DNA of 64,000 bases from assembly GCA_010094045.1 (NCBI GenBank), contig ML986676.1, positions 1-64,000 of the forward strand, in the 5' to 3' direction. A program made the position numbers and the translations under genes. The notes under the pieces are model-generated. The model saw nothing but the letters and a program-made list of their open reading frames with translations. It was not told the DNA's origin and did not search any database. Position 1 is the stretch's first letter. Every line of letters starts with the position of its first letter. Below are positions 50,038 through 60,924 of the stretch, one piece after another. The stretch comes from Lojkania enalia (taxonomy: Eukaryota; Ascomycota; Dothideomycetes; Pleosporales).

Positions 50038-51583
50038 TATAACTTCTTAAACTGGGACGGATATCGGGCGGGTAGCTAAGCAGGTGGGGATCGAGCGACC
50101 CTAGATGTGAGGTTGCGGAGGGGAGGTCCGAGGATCTGGGGTATGTGTGCATGGGGATGGGATGGGATGGTGCAGTACGGTTGTCATGGGTCGTACACGC
50201 AAGTGCTACTTATGCGCGTGGTGGATTTCTTGTAATGCACATATATATATATACAAAACCCAAGTGTCGGGGCATCATACACCTTTCCCAACGCAAGACG
50301 GGGGCATCCTGGCAGTCGCGAACCGTCCTAGCAGCGTGATCCTTGCTCTCTATCTATATAAACAAACCGCTTCCCGCAATACTGTATGTGCGATTTATGC
50401 GTTTGACCTTATGCGTTTGGTTTTGTTTCGTTTTGTTTCTACACGTGCCCGCTGAGGTCGTTTCATGTATATATAAGGATTGCGCAATGTGGCGGTGCGG
50501 GTGCTGAGGTGGCATGTTGGAGATGAGATGAGGGGGGTAGGATAGGATAGTCTTTGTTAGCTGGGCGACGGTAGTTAATGGTGCGCAGCATTGTACTGGT
50601 GGTGTAGCAGGGGTCTTGCTATTTGTGCGGTGGAGTGTTTGTGGGTGGTGCCTGGTGGTGGATGTATAGAGTGAATTGCTTTGAGACTTTGATGGTGTTG
50701 TCATGGAGAAGAGGTGTTTAGCTGAGTTCAATGTTTGCGTATGGGAAATGTGGAGTTGGATGAAGGGCACGTGTGGTATCTTCGGACTGGATGACTTCCG
50801 CCTAGAATTCCATTACATCAAATCTCCGACCGTGACTCCGTTATGAATGAATACGTTTGGGTTGATTGCACACCATATCACACCCAAGATAGAACCCTAC
50901 GTCTAGTTCCATGGTGAATATGCTCAGGGTATTCGATGTTCCGGCAATGTCTCTACTTGGCTAGGAAAAGGGACTCCCTACCGCCCTGTGTTCGCGACAC
51001 AGCAATTGTGCGATATGATGTGGTAGCGGGTGGCACTCACTCGGAGATGACATTTATCGTGGGAATTTTCAAAAGAGGGTTTTGCCATGAACTTCACTCT
51101 AATATTTGTACACGTGAGTTATAAGGGACTTTCACTGAGGAAATAAGAATGTAGTAAATGCGGCATATGAATGATGTTCGACCCAAGGTTACTCGAATTG
51201 GAAATACAACTAATTCCCCATTAAGTTAGCGCATCAAGGACAGTTGAGCGGGGTCATAGTCCGAGGCTAGTGGTAGTAATGGAGGTATGGGTGGGGAATC
51301 ATTCTGCGTTATCATTATTATTATTTTTTGTCGTTATGCTTATCTCGTGCGAGCGGTAGTATGTATTATTCATTTCTTGTCGACGGTCCTCTGCATCTAA
51401 GAAAGCCGATCACCGGCTATCTCAATTGCCGGAGCCGGGGTAATTAGTCAGGAATATAGATGTCTTAGTTTCTTCTCCGTCCTCGGAACCTGTTCCTTTC
51501 CATTGTCATTCTAGATCTTTTTAGCCATTTCCCTTTTTCTAGACTATAGAGTGATTCCTTTGATCTAGTATTCGAGATTGAAC
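48932..51583. other. gene-free interval with CT/TA microsatellites
   Basis: 2.65 kb between two plus-strand genes. It contains a (CT)n then (TA)n microsatellite at about 49966-50034 and a second short TA run near 50240. No frame shows a known motif. Confidence 0.55.
49966..50034 (+). repeat. (CT)n-(TA)n compound microsatellite
   Basis: About 19 CT units run directly into about 15 TA units. Expected to be length-polymorphic. Confidence 0.85.
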
Positions 51584-54208
51584 ATGGCGGACGAAATATC
51601 GGTGCCGAGGAAGCTATGGGAGCACAATGATCCGAAGTCTACAGCGATGTGGAGGTTTATGCAGAATGCGAATCAGAAGCATGGGTTGAATATGCAGGTA
51701 TGGTCTCTATTTCATTCTCCGAGACAAGACAAGGACGTCCTTGCTTTAAATATGTTCTCTCGGATTGGAATGGGTCCCGAATCGGAGCAAAACCAATACC
51801 TTTCGAAACGGATATCTAGATACTCTGGGCGGCAATCCAAGACTGGATATATGTTGATCTACTATTCTGACTAAGTTTAGACGTTTCGAGAGCTGTATGA
51901 TTGGAGTGTTGGGCCTCGGCGAACGGAATTCTGGGAAGATATGTGGGACGCAAGCGGGTTGGTGTATGAAGGTGACTATGAAGAGGTATGTTTGTTCCTT
52001 AAGTGATCTTCTCTGATTTTCTAAGTTTTATTTGTCTATCCGTATTTCTTTACCATTATCCATTCTATCGATACGCCCAATTCGAGTCCTTCAGCGATCT
52101 CTACGTCTCGATCTATACCGCCCGTGATATCTATTGTGGAAAGAAGTACTCTTTGAACTGTATCCATACTTTCACATAAAGCAACAACCTTGTCATGAAA
52201 TTGCTTAACTTTACAGGTTGTGGACTCAACGGCACCCATGGACTCCATCCCTCACTGGTTCCGCGGCACGCACCTAAACTACGCAGAAAACATCCTCTTC
52301 TCCGCCTCTACTAGCAATCCATCTATCCGAACCACCGAGCACAAAGAGGGCTCAAAAATTGCTGTGACTGAGATACGAGAGGGAAACACCGAGGTCCGGC
52401 ATCTTACATGGGGCGACCTCCGCCGTCGAGTCGGATTACTTGCGAATGCCTTTAGAGCCAAAGGTATTCAAAAGGGGGATAGGGTGGCTGTGGTGGCGAG
52501 TACTTCGTTCGATACATTGATTTGCTTTTTGGCCATCACCAGCTTGGGAGGTTTGTTTAGCAGCAGTTCCACGGATATGGGGACGAAGGGGATTTTGGAG
52601 CGGCTACTGCAGATCAAGCCGAAGTATGTTTTTGTTGATGATTGGGCCGTGTATAACGGAAAAACAATCGACATGCGTCCGAAGATCAAAGAGATTGTAG
52701 CGGGCATGGAGAACGTATCCGAGTTTGGTGGGGCGGTTATCCAGCCGCGGTTCCCTGGCGAGCCTGCTGATCTGGAGGGAATTCCAAGGAGCGTGACGTT
52801 GGACGGATTTCTAAGAGCTGCCTATGGGAATGAGGAGCTAAAGTTCGAAAGAGTTGCGTTTAGGGATCCCTTCTTGGTCGTATATTCGAGTGGCACGACG
52901 GGTGTGCCTAAATGTATTGTCCACTCCGTAGGAGGGGTACTGATCAGCGTCATGAAGGAAGGCATACTACATAGGGAAATGGGGCCAGAGAACGTTATAT
53001 TACAATATACCACTGTAAGTATTCACCATATTCCCCCCTTTTCTAATGCTAAGAGCGTATAATATTAGACGGGTTGGATTATGTATCTTGTCTCAGTGCA
53101 ATGCCTCCTCTTCGGCTGCAGATCTATTCTTTACGATGGCTCCCCTTTCCAGCCGGACCCGAAGACCTATCTTCAAATGGTCAGCGAACAAGGCGTCACC
53201 GATCTCGGCACCTCTCCTCGATATCTCCATGAACTGCAAAAGCAGTCGATTGTCCCACGTTCAATCACAGATCTCTCAGCCCTCCGCTCTGTTTGCACAA
53301 CGGGCATGGTCCTCTCGGAATCGCTATTTGAGTGGTTCTATGACACCGGTTTTTCACCATCGGTGCATCTGAGGAATATCTCCGGAGGCACGGACCTTGC
53401 AGGTTGCTTCGGCCAAGAAAACCCACTCGAGCCGGTATTCGTTGGCGGCTGCCAAGGCCCATCTCTCGGGACTAGAATCGAGGTTTACGACTCTACAGTA
53501 GAGGACGGACCAGGACGTGCGGTGCCGCACGGTGAGCCTGGAGAGCTGGTGGCTACTGCTTCGTTTCCAAACCAACCAGTGTTTTTCTGGAGCGACGAGA
53601 CGGGCGACAAGTATCAGAATGCGTACTACACCCGTTTCCCACGTGTGTGGACACATGGCGATTTCATCCAGATTCATCCGGTCACTGGGCAAATCTTTTT
53701 CCTGGGCCGTGCCGATGGCGTTTTGAATCCGAGTGGAGTCCGGTTTGGCTCTAGCGATATTTACTCGGTGGTTGAGACGCATTTCCCTGAAGTTGCGGAT
53801 AGCGTTTGTGTGGGTCAGAGAAGACCGACTGATGGGGATGAGAGCGTGATGTTATTCTTGAAGATGAATGATGGACACCATTTTACTGTAAATCTCGTGG
53901 AGAGGGTAAAAAGAAAGATTGGAGAGGAGAGGAGCAAACGGCATGTTCCAAAATACGTGTTCCAGACGTGGGACATACCGGTATTTGGGCCCTTTCCTCT
54001 GGTAGTTTCTGTGCGCTAATATTTGCAGACAACTGTTAATTTGAAGAAGGTAGAACTGCCTGTGAAGCAAATAGTTTCGGGCAGGGTAATTAAACCAAGT
54101 GGAACGCTGGCGAATCCTGAAAGCTTGAAGTTTTACTACCAATTCGCGAAAGTAGAGGATGTAATTGAGAAGATGAAGAAGACCGAGCAGATCAGGAGCA
54201 GACTATGA
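51584..54208 (+). CDS. AACS: acetoacetyl-CoA synthetase
   Basis: ATP-dependent ligase joining acetoacetate to CoA in the cytosol, feeding ketone-body and leucine carbon into lipid or sterol synthesis. Exons are 51584-51697, 51881-51985, 52217-53014, 53069-53980 and 54029-54208 (702 aa), all junctions phase 0. The N-terminal ACAS-like segment has KLWEHNDPKSTAMWRFM and IPHWFRGTHLNYAENILF. The adenylate-forming domain shows the P-loop-type YSSGTTGVPKCIVHS, the NISGGTDL motif, GEPGELV, and hinge/GRADGVLNPSGVRFGSSDIY. The C-terminal VNLKKVELPVKQIVSG carries the usual lysine pair. The order NISGGTD...GVRFGSSDIY is specific for AACS rather than acetyl-CoA synthetase. The first two introns (183 and 231 bp) are far longer than the rest. 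Confidence 0.94.
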
Positions 54209-54904
54209 TCTGCATGAAGCCTGGCATAAGGTAATAGGAATGTAGAATCATGACCAAGAAATGGACAACCGGTCTTGAATCTGATTTCTGGCATTTTGTG
54301 AATGGTAGATTACTAAAGAAATTTCCTAAAATGGGAGGTTATACACGATCGTGTTACTGTCACGAAGCCTCATTGTTACATTTCTAGGACCTTGATTCCG
54401 GTAACTGGCACACCGTTTCGCATGTTCTATGATTGCGATAGGCTTTAGGCGTATGTTATAGCCATCTTATACTCTGTGCAGTAAGTAACGGGGCTTCCAA
54501 AAAACACGCTGATTCAGCCTATGTGATATGTCGCAGGACAACCTAAATCTATCATTCTTCGAGGATAGTATGTGGGGGATAGTTGGGAAAGCCTTGAAAT
54601 TGGACCCCACAGCTTGGGTCTCACAACTCCGCACAGCCTCGCATCCTGTGCGGCGTAGCACAGACTTCTGGCACGCAGACATCGATTAAGTACTTGTATC
54701 GCTTCTTCTGCTTCATTTGAATTTCCACTTTTTCTTTCGGAGCAAACCATCTCGTGAGCTATATCTACTCTCTTCCCCCCCCAATCGCATCCAAAGCCAT
54801 CAATCCGCACTCACTACAACGACCGGCCCTCGGCTTTCAAACCGAGCATTCTCACTCCAACATTGAACCACAACATTATAAATCAATTCCACACCCAACC
54901 CACA
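54209..54904. other. intergenic after AACS
   Basis: About 700 bp with AACS 3' region and the promoter of the next small gene. Nothing else recognised. Confidence 0.6.
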
Positions 54905-55456
54905 ATGCCTGTCGTAACCCTCAAAGCCTTCCAACCCTCCACCCGCCACCGCCCCTTCTCTCGCACGTGCCCCAACTTCCGCACTTGCTGGCCCTCACTC
55001 TCCCAATCCTTCAACCTCTCCACAAACAATCGGCCCCTCTTCCTCCGCCGCCTCGCCTTCCTCATCATCCTCGCTCTCCGCCTCATAAACACCCTTTACC
55101 CTACCATCCATCTCTCAGCCCCGCTTTACCAGGTCCCTGCCACGCTCCTCAATATCCTGTTCTTCTTCTTCGTGGCCTGGAATCTGCATCTCGTTACTGA
55201 GATGAGTGGTCAGAGGAGGGTGTTGGGGTATAGGTTTGGCAGGGCTTGGTTTGATGGGTTTCTTTGGGGGATGGTGGGGGTGCATGGTCTAATGCTAGGG
55301 TGGCAACTATGGGGGTGGTGGGTGTGTGAGGGGGGGTCGTGTCGGGCGTTTTCTGGGGGTGAGGGCGTGCTGGGGAGTGTAGTTTTACTTTGTATTTTCG
55401 GAGTGGCGTGGGTGTGTTCTTGGGAGCCGGAAGAGGGGGGCTTGAACTTGGTTTAG
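54905..55456 (+). CDS. small predicted membrane protein
   Basis: 183-aa frame starting MPVVTLKAFQ; an ATG 14 codons upstream is also in frame. I do not recognise the family. Four hydrophobic segments are visible: about 52-70 (FLRRLAFLIILALRLIN), 85-105 (TLLNILFFFFVAWNLHLV), 128-152 (WFDGFLWGMVGVHGLMLGWQLWGWW) and 163-180 (VLGSVVLLCIFGVAWVCSW). The loops are basic between helices 2 and 3 (GQRRVLGYRFGR), suggesting that side is cytosolic. The composition is protein-like and the frame intact, but no homologous motif supports it. Confidence 0.6.
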   Translation: MPVVTLKAFQPSTRHRPFSRTCPNFRTCWPSLSQSFNLSTNNRPLFLRRLAFLIILALRLINTLYPTIHLSAPLYQVPATLLNILFFFFVAWNLHLVTEMSGQRRVLGYRFGRAWFDGFLWGMVGVHGLMLGWQLWGWWVCEGGSCRAFSGGEGVLGSVVLLCIFGVAWVCSWEPEEGGLNLV

Positions 55457-55847
55457 TGGGTTGGACAGGGAATGGAAGAGTGTTTTGATGGAGGATATGT
55501 GGAAGCAAGTTTCTTTTTGGAGAGAAAGGATGGGAGGTCAAGAAGGCTTTTGGTGCTTTGAAGGTTTAGAATCGAATGTTTTGCATTAAGGATGTAGCTA
55601 TATGCCTGTGTCTGATTCTCAACTAGCTCGTGCTGCTAAATCGAGCATGAGGTAGCCGTAGCTACGAGGAATTTTCTTCTTTGATCATACTCCAAACGCC
55701 TGGTTTCTATGCGAGTCGTCTCATACGAAAATATATACATATTGTCCCTCAATCTATTGACCGTCGGCTTACTGGCCTAAAGCAATTCTGTCCTCTAGTG
55801 TCCATAATTAGCTTCGCTCATATTTTTTACGCATATGGAAATGTAAA
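55457..55847. other. convergent 3' interval
   Basis: 390 bp between the ends of the membrane-protein gene (plus) and NOP10 (minus). AT-rich, no gene seen. Confidence 0.6.
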
Positions 55848-56030
55848 TTACGTACTCTGCTGTGTCAACAATAGCCCATAGCGCTTCTTAATCGTGACGC
55901 GATGGCGCGAGTACTTATCATCCGGCGAGAAACGAGCGGGATGTGCGGACTTAGATACGGTTCCGTCGACTACCTTCTTCAACGTGTAAATTCGTTTGCC
56001 ATCGGACGCAAGCGTGTACATGAGATGCAT
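55848..56030 (-). CDS. NOP10: H/ACA snoRNP subunit Nop10
   Basis: 60-aa single-exon gene. Nop10 holds together the H/ACA pseudouridylation complex with Cbf5, Nhp2 and Gar1 in the nucleolus. [16 protein letters not shown], the almost invariant [23 protein letters not shown] and the GLLLTQQ ending match the family over its whole length. It is a eukaryotic-type Nop10 without archaeal zinc-binding cysteines. It is head-to-head with LCL2. Confidence 0.95.
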   Translation of the reverse strand: MHLMYTLASDGKRIYTLKKVVDGTVSKSAHPARFSPDDKYSRHRVTIKKRYGLLLTQQST

Positions 56031-56458
56031 TCTGGAAAAGATGTTAGCTATTGTTTGATAGACTGCCTCTGTTCTTCGCGAATTGGGATTAGGAGATGAG
56101 AGGGTGTGGATAGTGGACTTACTTGATGGAGGCGCTTATATGGAATAGAAGGTGATATTATGCTTTAGTATGGGTGTGGAGCTGTGAGGATATGTACTGT
56201 CAGTCGCTGTTAAGAGGGAAGCTTTGCGTGCTTGGTGGTGGGCGGAACTTTTTCCTTGAGTAACGATGCAAAATCTTGGCGTGTTTAGCGCATTTGTATC
56301 CCTTTGACCACAGTCTACCACCCCCGATTGGCTCTTCCATATGGACCCTTGCCATCGTCTAAGCTCCACATCATCATCATCATCATCGCCCACCACACCA
56401 CAGCGCTTCCTCCTCTCTGCCTAGACTCTACTCTCCATCCAACGAAGAATTCGGCAAA
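56031..56458. promoter_or_regulatory. shared NOP10/LCL2 divergent promoter region
   Basis: 428 bp between the two divergent ATGs, including an ATC repeat (about 56369-56387). Individual sites were not resolved. Confidence 0.55.
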
Positions 56459-56954
56459 ATGGAGCTACTCAATATCTTCTTCTTGCTCATAGGAACATTT
56501 GGCATGGGAGTGAAGGCGCAATTCGGCTTCTTCGACCAAATGTTCGGCGGCGGCGGGCGCCAGCAAGAACCTCAGGATGTGCGAAGCGATAGCTCGTGGT
56601 ATGCGCAGCAGTATGAGAACGGTATGCTCTTCCAACAAAGTCCCGTCTTTCCGAATGCTCTCATCTCTTTCCTATTTCTTAATCTAATCTACTTCCCTCG
56701 ATTTCCGCTACAGCGTCTTCCGTAGGAAACCAGGGATGATTCAATGTTAACGTATTCCAGCACACTGCTCCAAGTACCTTTGTCCCGGAACCCTATCCTG
56801 CGTCTCGTTTCCGCATCACTGCCCTTGTGCGTGGGAGAATGTGGAGGAAAAAGTGGAATTGGGGGAGGGCATTGCGGTTTGTGCGTCTAAAGGCGGATAC
56901 AAAGCTGGCGAGACGTTAAAGAAGATTGAGTTGGCGAGGAAGGGATTGCTATGA
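56459..56954 (+). CDS. LCL2: Lcl2 long-chronological-lifespan protein 2
   Basis: Small secretory-pathway protein of the fungal Lcl2 family. Yeast Lcl2 mutants live longer, and the protein is linked to ER quality control; its mechanism is unknown. Exons are 56459-56621 and 56761-56954 (118 aa), joined at AAC G|CA CAC to give [18 protein letters not shown]. The 139-bp intron is longer than most here. A signal peptide (about 1-20, [14 protein letters not shown]) precedes mature [14 protein letters not shown]. Six cysteines follow in conserved spacing ([32 protein letters not shown]). The ending [10 protein letters not shown] is diagnostic. Confidence 0.94.
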
Positions 56955-57214
56955 GCTTGTGTCGTCGTAGGGTGAAGATTAGTCTTTGGGCATTTGAGCA
57001 TGAATGGATGCAAGTGTACGGCGTTGACTAGAACAAGAAACATTAAGGATAGTATGGGAGGAAGAGCAAACATAGAACACATTTCGTGAATCCATACCTA
57101 TAGCTCGAAATATTACTATAGTTCAATGTAACAACCTCAAACCAAGCCGTACATCCCATAATTACCGAAGACCGCGCTGAAACTGAAATAACTGGCATTA
57201 ACAACCATCGTTCA

Positions 57215-59722
57215 TTACGAACGCTGAACATACTTGTACTGATACGTCTGCTTCTCCCCTTCACCCACACCACACTCCTGCTTTCCCCACTCTCTCATAA
57301 GCACCTTACCCATGAACTCCCTCTCCCCTTCGATCTTCTCCAAACTTTCCGCCCATTGGTTGTCGCGCCTAGCGACTACATTCCGCGCGCGCTCTTTTAG
57401 CGTCCTGCGCAGCAACGCCGCTAACCGCTCATCCATCTGCTTATTCACGGCCTCGAAGTCCTGGCTTCGCGCTTCAGCCTCAGCCTTCAGCCTCTCGTTT
57501 TCGAGATGTAGGGATGTGATGGCGTTTTCCTGGATTGTGAAGTTCTTGTGAGACTTGCGTAGGGTAGATACTTCAGTCTTTAAGCGCTTCATTGCCTGAT
57601 CCTGTTTCCGGAGCAATGTGCGTAGATTCTCGATCTCTGCATCCTTGGAGTTGGCGTGCGACGAAGAAATGTCCTCCTCGTCTGTTGAGCTACTTTCCTC
57701 AGCAACGACGCGCTGTTCGGCTTCTGAGCGCAGCTGTTCAAGCTCAGTATTAAGCTTCATCATTTCCTTGACGAGCCTTTTCTTCTCGGACCGTTCCTGC
57801 TCTAGCATTGCACCCACTTTGCGCACGGCGTCCTCAGCCTTTTCACGGACATCTTCAAGCTTGGCTTCGTGGTCTTCGGCGAGGTTATTGTGCTCAGCCT
57901 GAAGATCCCTGAAACAAGTTTCGGCTTCGATCTTTAGCTCCTTCATTCTGTTGAGCTTCATTTCTACATCGGCGACTCGGCGGTCTGCTTCTGCGCGTGT
58001 CTCTTGGAGACGGTCTGTCGCGTTTTCGATATCTCTCTCGAAGCGCTCGGCATCAGTTTTGGCTTTCGCGGTCTCACGGTGCGCTTCTGCGAGTTGTTGA
58101 CGGAGGGTCGAGATTGTGGTTTCGATGCCTTCGATTCGGCTTTGGGCAGCATTTAGATGCTGTTCTAGCCGTTCGTGTTCTTCGATGCTGTGTAGGATTT
58201 GCTGGTCTTTGGATGTGACGTCTGCATGGGAGGAATCGAGCTGCGCCTGTAGGGATTGAACACGGGATTCTAAATCTTCTATTTGAGAAGTATGAGCCTG
58301 ATTTGAAGTTTGCGATAAGGCGTGGAGGATCGTAGTAGCCCCGGTTTCCTTTCGAGCGGATTTGGCTTCTACTGTTGCCTTTTCGAGGTCCGCTTGCAGG
58401 GTATCAGCCCGCGCTTGTAGAGACGAGAGCTTTGCATTCAAACCAGAGCGTTCGCTGATGTGTTTCTGCTCTTGGCGCTGCCGCTCTTCCGCTTGCGTGT
58501 TCCTGATTTCTTGGAGCTCGTGCTCTTTTGACTGTAGCAGTTTGTCGAACTCACTGCACAGCTGTTCCAGCCGTTGATCTCGCTTCTGAATTTGCTCCTC
58601 GGCTGCCTTTCTGACCTCCTCGGATGCCCTTAGTTGCCGCTCGAAATCTCCCCGCTGATTCTGCAGCTTGGCGTTATTCTGTAGACGCAGCTCTTCACCA
58701 TACTCTTGCATCTTCGTAGTCAATTCCTGCTCTTGTTCCTTGAGCCGTGCCGTTAGAGACTCTTCTGCGATATCTCTTTTCTGTTTCCAAATATCGCTTT
58801 CTCTCTCAAGTATTGTTATTTGTTCCTTCTGCTTGTAATTCTCCGTGCGTGTAGTGTCGAGCTCAGAGCGGGTGAATGAAAGAAGAGTTTCGAGCTCAGT
58901 GATCCGGATTTTCGATGCTAGCTCATGTTGTTCCAGCCTTAATTTCAGTTGCTCGATTTGGCTTCCCGAAGAATTGTCCACCGGAGACTCTAGTTGTGTG
59001 CTTGGCTTGGGGATATGGTGTATGACTGTTTCCTGAGTAGCCTTCCGTGGCGTATCAGTGTAGTCTTCTACAGTCGCCTGTAGAGACCGCGCCTTCGAGG
59101 ACGCTACGTTCGGCATTTGAAGGGTGTTTTGTTGCGCTAATTTTAATGATGTCGAGGTAATTGCGTCTCCAATATCTGTGTCCGGGAGCGCACTTAGATA
59201 ACTCATAACCTTCTCTTCATTTTCCATAGACGATTCAGACAATTCCTTGCCATTGTGATATAAGTCGGTTGTGCCATTGGGGCGCATGGTCGGCGACCGC
59301 GAGTCATAATCGTGCTTCGCTTCCGATTCCCTCGAACTTCCCTCAACGATTGCCTTGTCCCCTTCCTCCGTGGTATCTTGTGCGCCATCCACTACAAACC
59401 TGGCACCTCCCTGAATTTCCTCGACTTTCGAATTCGTCTCATTGCAGGACCTAATTTGCGATAATGGGAGATCTGTTGTCATCCAGTAGGTCATATTCAT
59501 AGTAAAGTCCTCTGGTCCCTCGATGTCGCTTGTGTCTACGATGTCCAGTTTCGGCTCAAGATCTGTACCCAATCCTGTCGAGCCCAGAGCTGAGTTCATG
59601 TCTAAGGCATTAAGGTCCATCTCGTACTGAGTGCTCTCCTCCGAAGGTGCTCGGTGCGTGGGACTTGGTTGCGGGGAGCGATGGCGCATGGGGCTCGCAG
59701 TATAGGAATGCGAGGGCGCCAT
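57215..59722 (-). CDS. large coiled-coil protein, possibly spindle-pole or centrosome-like
   Basis: Single-exon 835-aa frame. Residues 1-80 are polar with acidic DLNALDMNSALGS and a distinctive EGPEDFTMNMTYWM motif (about 69-82). From about 260 to 800 it is almost continuous heptad-patterned coiled coil rich in Glu, Lys, Gln and Leu (LKLRLEQHEL, QAQLDSSHADVTSKDQ, LRKQDQAMKRLKTEVSTLRKSH). The last 40 residues are charged and end GEGEKQTYQYKYVQRS. I associate the EGPxDFTxNMxxWM motif with fungal spindle-pole-body or microtubule-organising proteins, but cannot name the family with certainty. Any long coiled-coil scaffold would show similar low-specificity features. The inverted-repeat element begins 183 bp upstream of its start. 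Confidence 0.75.
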   Translation of the reverse strand: MAPSHSYTASPMRHRSPQPSPTHRAPSEESTQYEMDLNALDMNSALGSTGLGTDLEPKLDIVDTSDIEGPEDFTMNMTYWMTTDLPLSQIRSCNETNSKVEEIQGGARFVVDGAQDTTEEGDKAIVEGSSRESEAKHDYDSRSPTMRPNGTTDLYHNGKELSESSMENEEKVMSYLSALPDTDIGDAITSTSLKLAQQNTLQMPNVASSKARSLQATVEDYTDTPRKATQETVIHHIPKPSTQLESPVDNSSGSQIEQLKLRLEQHELASKIRITELETLLSFTRSELDTTRTENYKQKEQITILERESDIWKQKRDIAEESLTARLKEQEQELTTKMQEYGEELRLQNNAKLQNQRGDFERQLRASEEVRKAAEEQIQKRDQRLEQLCSEFDKLLQSKEHELQEIRNTQAEERQRQEQKHISERSGLNAKLSSLQARADTLQADLEKATVEAKSARKETGATTILHALSQTSNQAHTSQIEDLESRVQSLQAQLDSSHADVTSKDQQILHSIEEHERLEQHLNAAQSRIEGIETTISTLRQQLAEAHRETAKAKTDAERFERDIENATDRLQETRAEADRRVADVEMKLNRMKELKIEAETCFRDLQAEHNNLAEDHEAKLEDVREKAEDAVRKVGAMLEQERSEKKRLVKEMMKLNTELEQLRSEAEQRVVAEESSSTDEEDISSSHANSKDAEIENLRTLLRKQDQAMKRLKTEVSTLRKSHKNFTIQENAITSLHLENERLKAEAEARSQDFEAVNKQMDERLAALLRRTLKERARNVVARRDNQWAESLEKIEGEREFMGKVLMREWGKQECGVGEGEKQTYQYKYVQRS

Positions 59723-59904
59723 ACTTCATATCCTGGTATCGAGCGTCACAAGGAGTGCGGATGTGGTGTTGCGATACGATAAGAATTGCAGTGTGTGCTT
59801 GTTTGTTGTCCTATGGATGCCAAGGCGACGCGTTTGCACGACTTTAGCGCGGGGTCCCGTGCGCCGGCGAACATCAGCTCCAGTGCTCGCAACGATAAAA
59901 CCTG

Positions 59905-60924
59905 AACCAATCATAAACCAATCGATATTGGTATCGCGATATTGGCTAAAAATCTCTAGCGTTCTCGACGTAAGGGACATACCAAAACTTTGTACTACAA
60001 AATTGTAGAGCTTATCAAGCACATTAAAATAAGCTATTAACAAAATTTTTTCTTTAGATTTAAAAGAGCTATAGCAGATTCTAAATTTATATAGTATTTG
60101 TAGAGCTTACTTATTCTACTAATAGTGTTACAACGGAGTGTTGAAGTGAGAGAAAGATAACTAAGAGTAATCACGTGCCTTAGCTTCTTAAGGGTTTATG
60201 AAGGAAGCGCGTAAGTAATATATACGAAGGATATTTAAATTAACTACGAAGAGCTAACTCTGTGAGATTTCTCTCATTGTTACTACTCAGTATTCAGAAG
60301 TAACCTAATACTGATGCTTAGCACTTAGTTAATTAGTCGCGACTGATTAACTGATTCTTAGCGTTATCACATGCTTAATTCCGCTGCCCCTTCGGGACCC
60401 TATTCGCGATGCCTTGGTGTAGGTCACTCAGCTCCCTGATCCCATGGGTCGATAGGGCTTAGTATGTGGTGGGAATTTATGTCTCCAACAAATACGCTCC
60501 ACTAATATTCTCTAAAAGTGTCACGGTACCAGCGCTACGCGCGTACCTAGCTCGCTTAGCATCCAGCCCCTTTTTTCCTCCCATCTTCTAAATACATACC
60601 TTCTCTCTAGCAATCCTCTTGTAACCACCTGAGTACTGTACGTAGCAGATTAATCAAGCTTCTATGAAGCGATGATATTGTCCCTCGTTGCCTCTCGTGA
60701 CGAAAAGAGCTGACTCTATTATAACATAATAAAATAATTATTATTAATGGCTCATCTTAATACGCCTAAGATGCTCTACAATTTTATTGTACAAAGCTTT
60801 TGCGCATCTCTTATATAGAAAGAGTTATTGTACTATGAATTATCTAGAATTTTCTAAACCAATATCGCGATATTGGTTGCCAAGATATTTCCAATCTCCG
60901 ATATCGTATTGGTTGTGATTGGTT
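59905..60924. mobile_element. AT-rich element with terminal inverted repeats (MITE-like)
   Basis: The left end (AACCAATCAtAAACCAAT.CGATATtGG) and the reverse complement of the right end (AACCAATCAcAACCAATaCGATATcGG) agree at most of about 27 positions with small gaps. They bracket 1 kb of AT-rich DNA with no coding potential on either strand. Both ends carry GATATTGG and TATCGCGATA motifs. Size and structure fit a non-autonomous DNA element or a decayed transposon. No convincing target-site duplication was found (left flank CCTG, right flank GGACTG), so the exact borders are uncertain. Confidence 0.5.
60857..60878. repeat. 22-bp perfect palindrome
   Basis: A perfect palindrome centred on TATCGCGATA; its core is CCAATATCGCGATATTGG (60859-60876) and it extends two bases each side. 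A TATCGCGATA half-match recurs near the other end of the element at 59932-59941. It could be a protein-binding dyad or a transposase-binding subterminal site. Confidence 0.85.
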
